Shown in pieces: positions 9,219 through 17,728 of a stretch of 64,000 nt of DNA. The first letter of the stretch is position 1; every line of letters starts with the position of its first letter. A program made the position numbers and the translations under genes. This DNA is from Rhodoplanes sp963724735 (lineage in GTDB: Bacteria; Pseudomonadota; Alphaproteobacteria; Rhizobiales; Xanthobacteraceae). The notes under the pieces are model-generated. The model made no database searches. It was not told the origin of the DNA and saw only the letters and a program-made list of their open reading frames with translations. The stretch spans positions 1 through 64,000 of the forward strand of contig CAVRVX010000001.1 in NCBI GenBank assembly GCA_963724735.1, in the 5' to 3' direction.

Positions 9219-9233
9219 CGGAGCACGCCGCCC
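9017..9233 (-). repeat. Right arm of the 217-bp inverted repeat
   Basis: This is the partner of 8424-8640 and contains the start of the intact TerS-like gene. The outer 15 bases, cggagcacgccgccc (9219-9233), are the reverse complement of 8424-8438. The last five bases overlap the start of the 487-bp direct repeat at 9229, so the two duplications share a breakpoint. Confidence 0.8.
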
Positions 9234-9307
9234 GCAGTTTCGGCGAAGTTTTGGGATAGGACGAGCCTTTCAAGATCGAACGGGTCGAGTTTGGAGTCCT
9301 GGGTCAT
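9215..9307 (-). pseudogene. 30-residue stub of the element's second unknown gene
   Basis: The frame starts MTQDSKLDPFDLERLVLSQN, identical but for one residue to the start of the longer gene at 9948, and then reads FAETAGGVLR and stops. The loss of the rest is explained by the duplication breakpoint at 9229. Its ATG overlaps the AlpA-like stop upstream, and its TGA overlaps the TerS-like ATG, so it may survive as a translational bridge. Confidence 0.55.
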
Positions 9308-9715
9308 CGCGCCTCTCCCGTCTTGGCACGCTGCGCGATCGCACAACTCGCCATACCCGCCTTGAAAGCCTCCAAGGCGCGCCGAGAACGAAACTTGCGG
9401 TTCCTGATGCGGATCGGCGGCGGCCAGCCCGCCTCGATGAGCGTGTGGTCACGATCCCAGCGCCAAATCGACATCGCGGTGATGCCCAATTCGCGCTGAA
9501 CGTGCGGGTCAGGCACAAGTTCATCGTGCTCGGGAGCAGCATTCGAGGACATGGAAAGGTGGCTCCGTTAGCAATATCGGAACCACGTAAATAATCCGCG
9601 TAGCGGCGAAAAAAATTCCGCAACGATTCTTTTTGGTGCGGTGATTTGATTATTGCGGCTGCTTGGTCGGCGCTCCCGGATCGCCCCAGTTTGCTCCGGT
9701 GATCTTGCGCTTGTC
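9229..9715. repeat. 487-bp direct repeat, copy A
   Basis: Positions 9229-9715 match 9870-10356 at a constant offset of 641 bases with only a handful of substitutions. The unit holds the 3' end of the 233-residue gene, the whole AlpA-like gene and the start of the second unknown gene. Confidence 0.9.
9304..9552 (-). CDS. AlpA-like helix-turn-helix regulator, copy 2
   Basis: This 82-residue basic protein has a MerR/AlpA-type winged helix (VQRELGITAMSIWRWDRD, then GWPPPIRIRNRKFRSRRALE), the class used by P4-like elements to control excision and integrase expression. It differs from copy 1 at 9945-10193 in a few positions (H for Q before VQREL, H for Q in DHTLI, F for L in ALEAF, C for R in MASCA). 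It lies in the duplicated block and ends in an ATGA overlap with the 30-residue stub. Confidence 0.65.
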   Translation of the reverse strand: MSSNAAPEHDELVPDPHVQRELGITAMSIWRWDRDHTLIEAGWPPPIRIRNRKFRSRRALEAFKAGMASCAIAQRAKTGEAR

Positions 9716-9948
9716 TCGTTCGCCATCTCGGGCCGAACGAGATATTGCTCGCGTTCATCCTTTAGGTCGAGCAAGAGAAAATCGCGCCGGTAGGCGGGGC
9801 TCGGATGGGTCCGGACAAAGTCTTGTGCGTTAGGCTTCCGCACCGGCACGATCGTCAGCAGCTTTTTTACGCCCGCAGTTTCGGCGAAGTTTTGGGATAG
9901 GACGAGCCTTTCAAGATCGAACGGGTCGAGTTTGGGGTCCTGGGTCAT
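9568..9948 (-). pseudogene. Element-associated unknown protein, C-terminus replaced at a duplication junction
   Basis: The first 75 residues (MTQDPKLDPFDLERLVLSQN, then VPVRKPNAQDFVRTHPSP and DFLLLDLKDEREQYLVRPE) look like a conserved small protein I recall beside integrases of genomic islands in Hyphomicrobiales. After EMAN (about 9716) the frame enters the repeat copy out of frame and ends in unrelated Arg/Ser-rich sequence. The true C-terminus has probably been lost. The start overlaps the upstream AlpA-like stop as ATGA. Confidence 0.55.
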
Positions 9949-10356
9949 CGCGCCTCTCCCGTCTTGGCACGCTGCGCGATCGCACGACTGGCCATACCCG
10001 CCTTTAAAGCCTCCAAGGCGCGCCGAGAACGAAACTTGCGGTTCCTGATGCGGATCGGCGGCGGCCAGCCCGCCTCGATGAGCGTCTGGTCACGATCCCA
10101 GCGCCAAATCGACATCGCGGTGATACCCAATTCGCGCTGAACCTGCGGGTCAGGCACAAGTTCATCGTGCTCGGGAGCAGCATTCGAGGACATGGAAAGG
10201 TGGCTCCGTTAGCAATATCGGAACCACGTTAATAATCCGCGTAGCGGCGAAAAAAATTCCGCAACAATTCTTTTTGGTGCGGTGATTTGATTATTGCGGC
10301 TGCTTGGTCGGCGCTCCCGAATCGCCCCAGTTTGCTCCGGTGATCTTGCGCTTGTC
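9870..10356. repeat. 487-bp direct repeat, copy B
   Basis: This is the partner of 9229-9715 (offset 641). Copy B is continuous with the 5' part of the 233-residue gene, so it is likely the original arrangement and copy A the derived one. Confidence 0.9.
9945..10193 (-). CDS. AlpA-like helix-turn-helix regulator, copy 1
   Basis: This 82-residue protein has the same fold and near-identical sequence to copy 2 (helix-turn-helix VQRELGITAMSIWRWDRD). In satellites and P4-like elements AlpA homologues activate excision or early transcription. It starts at ATG 10193, about 100 bases downstream of the 233-residue gene, and ends in an ATGA overlap with the next gene at 9948. This copy is the likely ancestral one because it is in its original context. 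Confidence 0.65.
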   Translation of the reverse strand: MSSNAAPEHDELVPDPQVQRELGITAMSIWRWDRDQTLIEAGWPPPIRIRNRKFRSRRALEALKAGMASRAIAQRAKTGEAR

Positions 10357-10992
10357 GTCCCAGATGCGATCGAACTTGCGCCCCGGCACACCAAATTTCC
10401 GTATAGCCTCGTCGCGCAATTTGGCCTTCGGCTTGGGCCGTCGCTCGGGGCTTGTGCGCATGAGACCCTCCAGCCACTTCCCACAAGCCTCCTCGGCAGG
10501 CTGAGGTCGGCATCGCACCTGTTTCTTCAGCCACAAATCGAACGCGACTTCTTCGATCAGCACCCTTCGCCCGTCGTGACGTTCGATGTCTTCGCACGCT
10601 GCTGCGCGCACGCCGCCACCGATGATGATGTAGCGCCAGAACGCGGCGCCGCGCCAGTCCGAGGTAGTAAGCTTAAACATCTCGCCCGAGACTGGATCAC
10701 GCACCATCGCAAGCAGGCTTCCGTCGCATAGCGCGGCGTATAGGTCGTTCATTGCGAACTCTCGCTTCGCCCAAGATAGGCTTGCTGGATCGGGGTTAAG
10801 GTTCGCGGGCTCTATTTCACTTTCGTTTTGAGATTGCTCATTCCCCTTTTGAAAAAGCGACCTAACGCGACGCATTTGCTCGCGGAACTGTTGCATCCTT
10901 TCCTGATATTCGCGATCGGAGATGTCGTCCGCCCGACGCGGCACCGCCTGATTGAGTTCGATATACCCAACCGGCACTGGATCGATCATCAC
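10291..10992 (-). CDS. Unknown 233-residue protein of the integrative element
   Basis: The protein has no signal peptide or membrane segment. The N-terminal half has a charged, probably helical stretch (DDISDREYQERMQQFREQMR). The C-terminal half is basic (SPERRPKPKAKLRDEAIRKF, then PGRKFDRIWDD). The latter recalls nucleic-acid-binding tails, but I recognise no family. The start is GTG at 10992, overlapping the integrase stop (GTGA), which indicates translational coupling with the integrase. An ATG at 10989 is the alternative start. Confidence 0.5.
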   Translation of the reverse strand: MMIDPVPVGYIELNQAVPRRADDISDREYQERMQQFREQMRRVRSLFQKGNEQSQNESEIEPANLNPDPASLSWAKREFAMNDLYAALCDGSLLAMVRDPVSGEMFKLTTSDWRGAAFWRYIIIGGGVRAAACEDIERHDGRRVLIEEVAFDLWLKKQVRCRPQPAEEACGKWLEGLMRTSPERRPKPKAKLRDEAIRKFGVPGRKFDRIWDDKRKITGANWGDSGAPTKQPQ

Positions 10993-12359
10993 GCCCTCTC
11001 CCGGACGGGCAAGTTCACGATTTTCTCCGTCGGCTTGCCGGCGACAAGGCGTTCGACATGCGCGGCCCAGCGCTCCAATGCGGCGCGCCGTTCCGTAAGA
11101 AGCTGACTTTTGTTGTAAATACCTGCCACACCGGCTCGCGTTCCCGAGATGTGGTTGATGGTCTGCTCGACGACGTGCGGCGGCACACCCATTTCAACAA
11201 GGCCGGTGACGAAGGTGCGGCGCAGATCGTGAAGACGCCAAGGCTCGATCACTATATCCGGGCCACGTTCCTCTTGCGCGAGTGTGAGCATGGCAGCGTC
11301 GAGCCTGGCTTTGGGCCCACTCCAACTCGTCGGCGGACGGCCGGCGCTCGTGGTGAAGATAAATTGAGTTCGCCCCGCCGGCATGCCAGCAATGATCGAT
11401 AGCGCCAGGGCTGGCAGCGGTACCAAATGTGCCAGACGGTTTTTGGTGCGGCTACCGGATAGATGCCACATCCCGTCGTCGCGCAGCTCCTCGCGACGCA
11501 TGCCGGCGACCTCGTTTAAGCGCTGGCCGGTCAAAGCCAGCAACCGGAAGATCGATCGGAATGGCTCCTCGACCTCGTCACAAGCCAGCCACAGCCGCCG
11601 CAGCTCGTCACTACTCACCACGCGCTCGCGTGGCTTCGATGCCGGCGGCCGATGGATTCCGGCGCACGGGTTCGTAGTCACGCGGCGCTGACGTAGCAGC
11701 CATCCGAACAGGCTGCTCAAGATGGCGAGCAGAGCCCGTCCGCGCGCCTCGGAGATGCCGGGATTGCGCACCTCGCGACCGGGCACACCAATGCGTCGCG
11801 CTTCGTCGATCACGCCCCAGACGTCGTGGCCATCGATCTCCCCGACCGGCCGATCGCCCCAGCGCACGACGAGGCCGCCCGGGATCGGCGACAAGTCTTC
11901 GGGCTGATATCCCAACATCCGTGCCGCTTCCGGCCAGCGGCGCGTATGAGGACGCGCGTGCTCCTCGATGAACTGGCGCGCGGCGAACGCAAACGAGCTA
12001 GCACTGCGCTCCGCGATTTCGGCTCGCTGACGATGTTTTCTAGCCTTATGGTCGCCGACTGGGTCACGCCCCAATGCGCGCTCACGATGTACCGCCGCTG
12101 CAAGCGCCCGAGCGGCTACAAGTGAAAGTGGCTGCCCGATCTGCGGCTCACCCATCAGCTCACGCCCCGACGCATCGAGGGGTCCAAGCACGATCTTGCC
12201 GGGCTTCCCGCCAGGACGGCGGAATCGCATCATCCAGCTCTTGTGTCCGCTAGGTTGAATGACGAGGTACAGGCTGGTTGCGGCGGCATCACGGATGACT
12301 CGGCGCTGGGGACCGGGCCGAAATTTGCGGACCGCGGCGTCAGTAAGAACGCGGGCCAT
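10989..12359 (-). CDS. P4-type tyrosine recombinase (integrase)
   Basis: This 456-residue site-specific recombinase should integrate and excise the surrounding element. The chosen start is ATG 12359 (MARVLTDAAVRKFRPG) because GGAGG lies just upstream. A longer frame from 12440 is possible. The N-terminus is the DUF4102-like arm-binding domain. The catalytic domain shows TGQRLNEVAGM (first Arg), LHDLRRTF (His and second Arg), INHISG (second His) and AGIYNKS (nucleophilic Tyr), all present. It is intact and followed by an overlapping cargo gene. Confidence 0.88.
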   Translation of the reverse strand: MARVLTDAAVRKFRPGPQRRVIRDAAATSLYLVIQPSGHKSWMMRFRRPGGKPGKIVLGPLDASGRELMGEPQIGQPLSLVAARALAAAVHRERALGRDPVGDHKARKHRQRAEIAERSASSFAFAARQFIEEHARPHTRRWPEAARMLGYQPEDLSPIPGGLVVRWGDRPVGEIDGHDVWGVIDEARRIGVPGREVRNPGISEARGRALLAILSSLFGWLLRQRRVTTNPCAGIHRPPASKPRERVVSSDELRRLWLACDEVEEPFRSIFRLLALTGQRLNEVAGMRREELRDDGMWHLSGSRTKNRLAHLVPLPALALSIIAGMPAGRTQFIFTTSAGRPPTSWSGPKARLDAAMLTLAQEERGPDIVIEPWRLHDLRRTFVTGLVEMGVPPHVVEQTINHISGTRAGVAGIYNKSQLLTERRAALERWAAHVERLVAGKPTEKIVNLPVRERA

Positions 12360-12519
12360 TGATCCGCCTCCAGGGTGCACATGGGGGACACAGGCGACCC
12401 TGTTATGCACTGTTCGCCTTTGTGCCAAACATAGGCGCACAAAGGGCCGAAAACAAGCCCATTAAACAGGAGATAGGGGGAGAAAACTGTTCGGCAATGT
12501 TCGGATTAGTTAGGCCTTG

Positions 12520-13041
12520 TTAGGCGCTTGCTACGAACAGGTCAATCGCAGCGATCGCCTCCGCATGGTTGCGCAGGAATGTCCTCCAGTTCTGCGAGGG
12601 TGGACGCCGTCCTCGGATCATGTACTTGGAGACCGTCGACTCAGCGAGATCGAATCCAAGCTTGAGCAATTCACCATGGATCCGGGGAGCACCCCACAGC
12701 GGGTTCTCCTGGCTCATTCGTCGGATCAGATCGCGCAGGTCGCGATCAATCCGCGGTCGCCCCGCCGCTTTCGTGATTTCCAGCACCAACAGCGCTTGAG
12801 TCCTGCTCGATGCCACCGCAGGATCGTCGCCGGCTCAACCACCTGGATCGTACCGAGCAGGCTCGGCCACAGCCGGGTATAACGCACGATCGCTACCGCG
12901 CAACGGCAGGCGTGCCCGTTGTCGCCTCAAGGCGATATTGAGCTGATGACGGAGGCAGGGGATCTCAGCCTCAAGCCGACGTCGCGACTTGAATAGATTG
13001 GCGATAAAGACTGCGAGCAGCCGTAGGAGCGCAAGCATCAA
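12520..13041 (-). pseudogene. Integrase-core (DDE) transposase fragment
   Basis: The N-terminal piece from 13041 (LLRLLAVFIANLFKSRRRLE, then LRHQLNIALRRQRARLPLRG) and, after a frameshift near 12830, the piece GRPRIDRDLRDLIRRMSQEN followed by WGAPRIHGELLKLGFDLAES match a transposase very common in Bradyrhizobium-like genomes. The sequence ends abruptly at NHAEAIAAIDLFVASA, just where the catalytic DDE core would begin. The cut coincides with the right edge of the integrative element, suggesting insertion or deletion there. Confidence 0.65.
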
Positions 13042-13411
13042 ATCCGATCATGCGCTGATTCTGCCTCAGCATGCGAATCCGGCCGGATGGGATTTTCGGG
13101 AACCACACAGGTACGACTGCATCGGCCGTGCGCTCGCCCGCGCGATCAACGCGGGCGCGCGATAAGTCGACGGGAGCAATCCTCAGCGGAACAGCCCGAA
13201 GAAGTTGAACCCGCGCCGAGCGAAAAGAACCGGGATCGAAACTCTTCGTATCTCAGCGCGCGTCTTTACGGCGCCGTGTCCGGAGCGACGATCGCGTGCT
13301 CAGGCTCACGCTCTACGCGGCGGGCGCAAAGCCGCCGCACGCTCGCGCGGCTGGTCGAGGAAGCCCGATGCGAAGGGCACACTCTCATTCGTCTTGTTTC
13401 AGGAGGCCACG
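13042..13411. other. Intergenic region, nothing recognised
   Basis: This 370-base stretch contains only short chance frames. The last bases provide a strong AGGAGG ribosome-binding site (13401-13406) for the DUF3551 gene. I see no repeat or RNA gene. Confidence 0.4.
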
Positions 13412-13717
13412 ATGCAGATCGCCGTCTTCGGACTTGCGGCGTTCTCCACTCTCTGGACGCCCGACGTGCCGCCAACGAATGCGCAGAGCTACCCCGTGTA
13501 CCCGTGGTGTGCCGAATATGCCCACCGGACCGGGAACCTTATGCTTGTGGATGGACCAGGTGGAGGCACAAACTGCTACTTCGCGACTCTCGAGCAATGT
13601 CAGCAAGCGGTTCGCGGGATTGGCGGCGCATGCGTACAAAATCCGTTCTATGGCCAGGGGGGTATTTCGGCGGACCGGCCGGCCCATAAGAAATACCGCC
13701 ACGGGACTCGATCCTGA
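13412..13717 (+). CDS. DUF3551 small secreted protein
   Basis: This 101-residue protein starts at ATG 13412, five bases after AGGAGG. The first 28 or so residues form a weak signal peptide ending near TNAQ. The mature part has the DUF3551 signature: SYPVYPWCAEY, a Gly-rich turn, TNCYFATLEQCQQAVRGIGG, and CVQNPFY, with four Cys probably forming two disulphides. DUF3551 proteins are abundant in Bradyrhizobium relatives, and their function is unknown. The C-terminal 20 or so residues beyond NPFYG are poorly conserved in the family. Confidence 0.75.
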   Translation: MQIAVFGLAAFSTLWTPDVPPTNAQSYPVYPWCAEYAHRTGNLMLVDGPGGGTNCYFATLEQCQQAVRGIGGACVQNPFYGQGGISADRPAHKKYRHGTRS

Positions 13718-14026
13718 CCAACCCCTGAGGGGCAAGCGGGCGGGGACTGGAGCACCAGGCGGCCATGCAACATGCGGGAGGCGCGGCCTCTTAGAAAGAA
13801 GGCAGGCGGCTGTTGAGCGGCCGCCTGCCAGTGGCTGTGTGCAAGGAGGAACTTGCTCACGGAACAAAGAGTAGCCCGGGACTTCCCCATACGGCTGTGA
13901 TCTACGCCACTGGACGGCAAAAGTGCCCGCAGCGACCTGCTGGGTTCATCAAGCCGCGCCCGACATTCGGCCGTGGGGAGATGACGCGCACTGGAAAAGG
14001 ATCCCGCCGTTAAACAGCCGGCCGCT
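13718..14026. other. Intergenic region with one strong hairpin
   Basis: There is no gene in these 309 bases. A 10-bp perfect stem at 13801-13829 is the only feature and lies between two genes that converge on it. Confidence 0.45.
13801..13829. terminator. Terminator-like hairpin between convergent genes
   Basis: The arms ggcaggcggc (13801-13810) and gccgcctgcc (13820-13829) are perfectly complementary with a nine-base loop. There is no T-run on either side, so termination would be weak or Rho-assisted. The position between the converging DUF3551 and reductase genes suits a bidirectional terminator. Confidence 0.45.
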
Positions 14027-14578
14027 TTACGCCGCGTGCATCTTGATCCACGCGACGTAACGATCCATCCAGCCCTGGAGGAATTTCTGGCTCCCCGACC
14101 CGATTCGGCCATCCGCCTCGAACAGACCGTCCTTCATCTGGATGAAAGCCTCGGGCTGGCCAAGCGTGGGAACGTCGAGATAGGCGAGGATGGTGCGCAA
14201 GTGCTGCTGAGCGACAGCCGTTCCGATCGCCCCAATCGAAATGCCGATGACCCCCGCAGGCTTTCCAGCCCAGGCGCTCTGGCCGTAAGGTCGAGACGCG
14301 TTGTCGATCGCGTTCTTGAGAACGCCTGGAATAGACCTGTTGTACTCCGGCGTCACGAACAAGAGCCCGCTGGCGGCCTTGATCTCCGACTTGAGTCGCT
14401 TGACTGAGGGGGCTTGGGCGTTGTCGTCATCTTGATTGTACAGAGGCAAGTCCCCGATTTGCACGTCGTGAAACGAGAACTCAGCCGGAGCTAACATTTT
14501 CAGCGCTCCGGCCAGCTTGCGGTTGAACGAGTCGCGGCGAAGGCTGCCGATAATGACCGCAATCTTGTATTCGCTCAT
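14027..14578 (-). CDS. NADPH-dependent FMN reductase (ChrR/azoreductase-like)
   Basis: This 183-residue flavodoxin-fold enzyme uses NAD(P)H to reduce FMN, quinones or other acceptors. GSLRRDSFNRKLA (residues 11-23) is the FMN phosphate loop. TPEYNRSIPGVLKNAID (about 75-91) is the family's isoalloxazine-binding segment. Length and motifs fit the NADPH-dependent FMN reductase family. AGGAGG precedes the ATG at 14578. It is monocistronic and convergent with the DUF3551 gene. Specific roles such as chromate or quinone reduction cannot be told from sequence alone. Confidence 0.85.
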   Translation of the reverse strand: MSEYKIAVIIGSLRRDSFNRKLAGALKMLAPAEFSFHDVQIGDLPLYNQDDDNAQAPSVKRLKSEIKAASGLLFVTPEYNRSIPGVLKNAIDNASRPYGQSAWAGKPAGVIGISIGAIGTAVAQQHLRTILAYLDVPTLGQPEAFIQMKDGLFEADGRIGSGSQKFLQGWMDRYVAWIKMHAA

Positions 14579-14670
14579 TTGCCACCTCCTGATACCGGTC
14601 TAACGCACGCCACGTAAGAATGTTGCGACCCGCGGGCAAATCCATGCCGGTCGCGGGGATCGCCGGTTAG

Positions 14671-14770
14671 AGCATTTTCCGGCGAAGTGGAAACCGGTTC
14701 GCCGCAGAAAATGCGACCACTGAGGGATAACGAGAGCGAATTCCGATTCCGTTGGAACGGAATTCGCTCT
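14671..14770. repeat. Composite palindromic intergenic repeat
   Basis: Two inverted repeats lie in tandem. The first, around 14680-14704, pairs ccggcgaa with ttcgccg and carries agcattttccggcgaagtgg. The second has 13-bp perfect arms, agagcgaattccg (14733-14745) and cggaattcgctct (14758-14770), extended by ttcc/ggaa in the loop. I recall units of this type scattered between genes in Bradyrhizobium and relatives. It sits between the divergently transcribed reductase and the end of the GH13 gene. Confidence 0.6.
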
Positions 14771-14913
14771 AGCGACACGAATCGAGGACGTGTGGTTTTG
14801 TTGGACGGGCAAATAACCGTGGCGAGCGTAGGCACGCAGCGGGGCGCTCCTGGGTTCGGGCGCCCCGGGACGGATGGCGGGCGCGGCTCTTCGGTTTCCA
14901 AATGCTTGTCGCG

Positions 14914-17439
14914 TCACCTTTTCACGAGGCGGCGAGCCCAGCCAACCAAAACCAAAACGATGAGTTTCAAAAAGCCGGTAAGAGACCGCGTCGAGACATG
15001 CTGGAAAACGACGATGCCGTTCGCCGGCAGGGTGGCGTTCAACGTCCCACGGGAAGGGATCAGCCGTCCCTTGTTCGTCATGCCGCCGCCCCCGTAGGCC
15101 GGCGCATCGCTGTTGAGCGCCTCGATGAAGAAGCCGCGACGCAATGCGTTATGTGAAATCTGGTAGCCGCCGGCGAATGGGGTATTGCTGAGACTCGCGA
15201 TAACGAGAAACTCCCGATCCCCGAGCCATCGGCGGAAAGCGATCACGCGATTGGCGTCGTGCACATGGAGAACCTCGACATGCGGCGATCGCAACGCTCC
15301 GTGCTGCCGACGCAGACGGATCACGTCGCGGTAGAAATTGAATAGCTTTGCCCCGCTCGTTTCCCGAAGCGCCTGGAAGTCCTCCCGGTGAAAAAGCCAG
15401 TCGTGGTAACGATACGGCTCCTTCGCGCCCACCTCCTCACCCATGAAAAACATCGGAATCCCCGGAGCGAGAAGAGTAAGGCCGGAAACGACCCGACAAC
15501 GCGCTTCCGCCCAAGCTCGGTTGCCGTCCAGGCTGCCGTTGACGGCGGTCTGGATCGTGCGGGCCGAATGCACCTCGCGCGGTCCGTCCCAGTAGGAGGC
15601 GTTGCCCGCCTGGTCGTGCAACTCGTGATAGATGATGCGCCCGGGGGTTTTCGGCAGCGCCTTGGCGAGCGACGACATCGCGAGCGGCTCGTTGCCGCCG
15701 AATCCGGCGAAATGCAGGAGGCGGGCCTGGCGTGAATCGTTTTGCGAGTCGCCGATCAGTTGATGGTACCACTCCGCCCACCAGGTCATGTCAAAACCGA
15801 TCCCGCCCCGCTCCTGCGGTTCGGTGATTGCATTCCAGCTCGTGTGGTCTTCGGCGGTCAGCATGACCGCGGGGTTGAGCAGGCGGAGCGTGCGCACCCA
15901 TTCACGTAGGAACTTGGTTCCGAGCAGGTTGGCTTCCGCGCAGATCGCGCCGTTCCCTTCGATCACGTTGTCGCGGTGAAACGATTGGGTCAGGTCAACG
16001 CGGAATCCGTCGACGCGAAACTCGCTCAACAGCATGGCCGCGCTGCTGATGAACAGTTTCCGAACCATCTCGCTGCGAAAATTCGGAGTGGCGCCGCTTG
16101 ATCCGTTGCTGAGGTAGCCGCCCTCCGGCCGCGGCCAGTCGGTTTCCTTTCCTTGGAACCAGTAATAGATGTTCTTGGAATGTCTGTTGCTGTCGTACAT
16201 CCACTGCGCGCGCTCGGCGTCGTGGATGAAATGATTGTAGACGACATCGACCAGCACGGCGATCCCGCGCCGGTGGCATTCGCGCACAAAATGCTTGAAT
16301 CGATGGGGACCTCCACCGGAATGCTCGATAGCAAAGTAATGCGAGGTGCCGTATCCCCAGCTCCAGCCCTCGGCTTCCGTCAGCGGCATCAACTCGATTG
16401 CGTTGACGCCGAGTTCGACCAAATGATCGAGCAGGTCGACCGCGTCGTGGAATGACCCTGGCAGTGGGTTGCCGACCGCATCGCGTTTTCCGGCGCCGAG
16501 GCCATCCACATGCATTTCGTAGATGACGAGTTCATCCAGGCGTCTGGGCACTGGCCGGCGCCGATCATATTCGCTCGCCCAGAAGTCGGCGTCGTCCAAC
16601 GATTGCGCCGGCGGAAAGGCGTCATCGTCGAGGTGGCTGCTCACGACCTCCGGATCGATGACGATCGAGCAGCTTTTCGCGCCGTCGAGATCGTGGCGGG
16701 TGTGGTTCCAGGGGGCCTCGCCATCGCGCGGATTCTCAGGCTTCTTATGTCCGGAACCGATTTGGCAGCGCGAATGGAGGTCCGTCCGGTAAGCGAAGGA
16801 ACCATCATCTTTGCGAATGCAGAACATGTAGGACTGGTGATCCCACCTCGCGAAATCCGCGAGCGCGGGGTCCGCGGGATCGCTCTCCCAAATGCCGCTG
16901 CCATCGGCTCTTTTTTTCAGTCGGAAGGCGTGCTTTACGCCACGTCCGTTGCTCCAGATGTATCCGGTCGCGGGATCGCCGATGACGGCGGCGACCTCGC
17001 GGGCGTTGGGGGCCCAAACAGAAAATTGAAGGGCGGGTTTCTTCTTGCCCTCGAGCCAAAGCTTGTTGGCGCCGAGCCGGCGGCAGTGGGTGAACCAGTA
17101 ACGTTCGAGCTGCCCGTCTGCGCGAAGTTCAAAGCTGCGGTACTGCGCACTCGAGTTTGGGTCGCCGACCTCGGTCGAGATGCCCGATGCGCCTTTCCGG
17201 TGTTGGGTGTCGACGAGGACGCTCCAACGGAAGGTCCACCCCCGTTGCCCATTGTCGAGCATGACGTCGGCGCGCCAAGCCGGACAGCCGTCCGGTGCGG
17301 TGAACTCCTTCATGGCGATGGTGCGCCGGTGATTAGAATAGCGGCCATGCCGGTCCCAGCTGCCGACCAGGCGCACGTTGCGGAAGATCGGTTGTTTCAG
17401 GCCGGTGAGCCATTCGAATCGCACTTTCAGGCGAGCCAT
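14914..17439 (-). CDS. GH13 alpha-glucan branching-type enzyme
   Basis: This 841-residue protein is related to 1,4-alpha-glucan branching enzymes and maltooligosyltrehalose hydrolases. A CBM48-like domain is visible (LQFSVWAPNAREVAAVIGD near residue 140). The TIM barrel starts at VIYEMHVDG. It contains GWSWGYGTSHYFAIE, VLVDVVYNHF, FRVDGFRVDLTQ (nucleophile Asp), MLTAEDHT (acid/base Glu) and HDQAGN (transition-state Asp), so the triad is complete. A beta-sheet C-terminal domain follows and the last 20 residues are hydrophobic then basic. It lies downstream of the Hsp70 operon on the same strand after a 289-base gap. It probably acts in glycogen or trehalose metabolism. The exact reaction is uncertain. 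Confidence 0.8.
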   Translation of the reverse strand: MARLKVRFEWLTGLKQPIFRNVRLVGSWDRHGRYSNHRRTIAMKEFTAPDGCPAWRADVMLDNGQRGWTFRWSVLVDTQHRKGASGISTEVGDPNSSAQYRSFELRADGQLERYWFTHCRRLGANKLWLEGKKKPALQFSVWAPNAREVAAVIGDPATGYIWSNGRGVKHAFRLKKRADGSGIWESDPADPALADFARWDHQSYMFCIRKDDGSFAYRTDLHSRCQIGSGHKKPENPRDGEAPWNHTRHDLDGAKSCSIVIDPEVVSSHLDDDAFPPAQSLDDADFWASEYDRRRPVPRRLDELVIYEMHVDGLGAGKRDAVGNPLPGSFHDAVDLLDHLVELGVNAIELMPLTEAEGWSWGYGTSHYFAIEHSGGGPHRFKHFVRECHRRGIAVLVDVVYNHFIHDAERAQWMYDSNRHSKNIYYWFQGKETDWPRPEGGYLSNGSSGATPNFRSEMVRKLFISSAAMLLSEFRVDGFRVDLTQSFHRDNVIEGNGAICAEANLLGTKFLREWVRTLRLLNPAVMLTAEDHTSWNAITEPQERGGIGFDMTWWAEWYHQLIGDSQNDSRQARLLHFAGFGGNEPLAMSSLAKALPKTPGRIIYHELHDQAGNASYWDGPREVHSARTIQTAVNGSLDGNRAWAEARCRVVSGLTLLAPGIPMFFMGEEVGAKEPYRYHDWLFHREDFQALRETSGAKLFNFYRDVIRLRRQHGALRSPHVEVLHVHDANRVIAFRRWLGDREFLVIASLSNTPFAGGYQISHNALRRGFFIEALNSDAPAYGGGGMTNKGRLIPSRGTLNATLPANGIVVFQHVSTRSLTGFLKLIVLVLVGWARRLVKR

Positions 17440-17728
17440 GGATCCCTCTGTGGTTCGCCGCTCACGCTACGAACATGTTATCGAACAGTTGGCGGACACC
17501 CTGTACGAGCGCAGTGTCATGCTAAAGTCGGTCCGCCCGCAACAGCGGAGGGCGATTTTGGATGACCGGCTGTGACAGCCTCGTTGCCGCAGATGATGAT
17601 TTCGTCGTGCATGACCGGATCAATCTCCATCAGCAAGTGTTCGGGAATGCAAAATACCGTCCCAAGATTTTTATCGGTCTCAGCAGAACGCGCTTGCCCA
17701 CGACGAACCCTCCGCGGACGCGCGCAGT

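Larger units (their letters stand above)
8424..12535 (-). mobile_element. Small integrative element with integrase, AlpA-like and TerS-like genes
   Basis: All real genes here run right to left: a P4-type integrase, an unknown 233-residue protein, an AlpA-like regulator, a second unknown, a second AlpA-like copy, and a terminase-small-subunit-like protein. Most start/stop pairs overlap as ATGA or GTGA, suggesting one coupled operon. The right edge lies close to 12520-12535, where a transposase reading frame is cut. The left edge near 8424 coincides with the outer end of an inverted duplication. No direct-repeat attachment sites could be identified by eye. Gene content resembles a degenerate phage satellite, although no primase or capsid gene is present. 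Confidence 0.5.

Noticed and set aside
8424..12535. Complete prophage
   Set aside because: No capsid, portal, tail, large terminase or lysis genes. Only integrase, regulators and a TerS-like protein.
12440..12540. tRNA gene as attachment site for the integrase
   Set aside because: I could not fold a cloverleaf in the bases next to the integrase, and no 3' CCA-type end is present.
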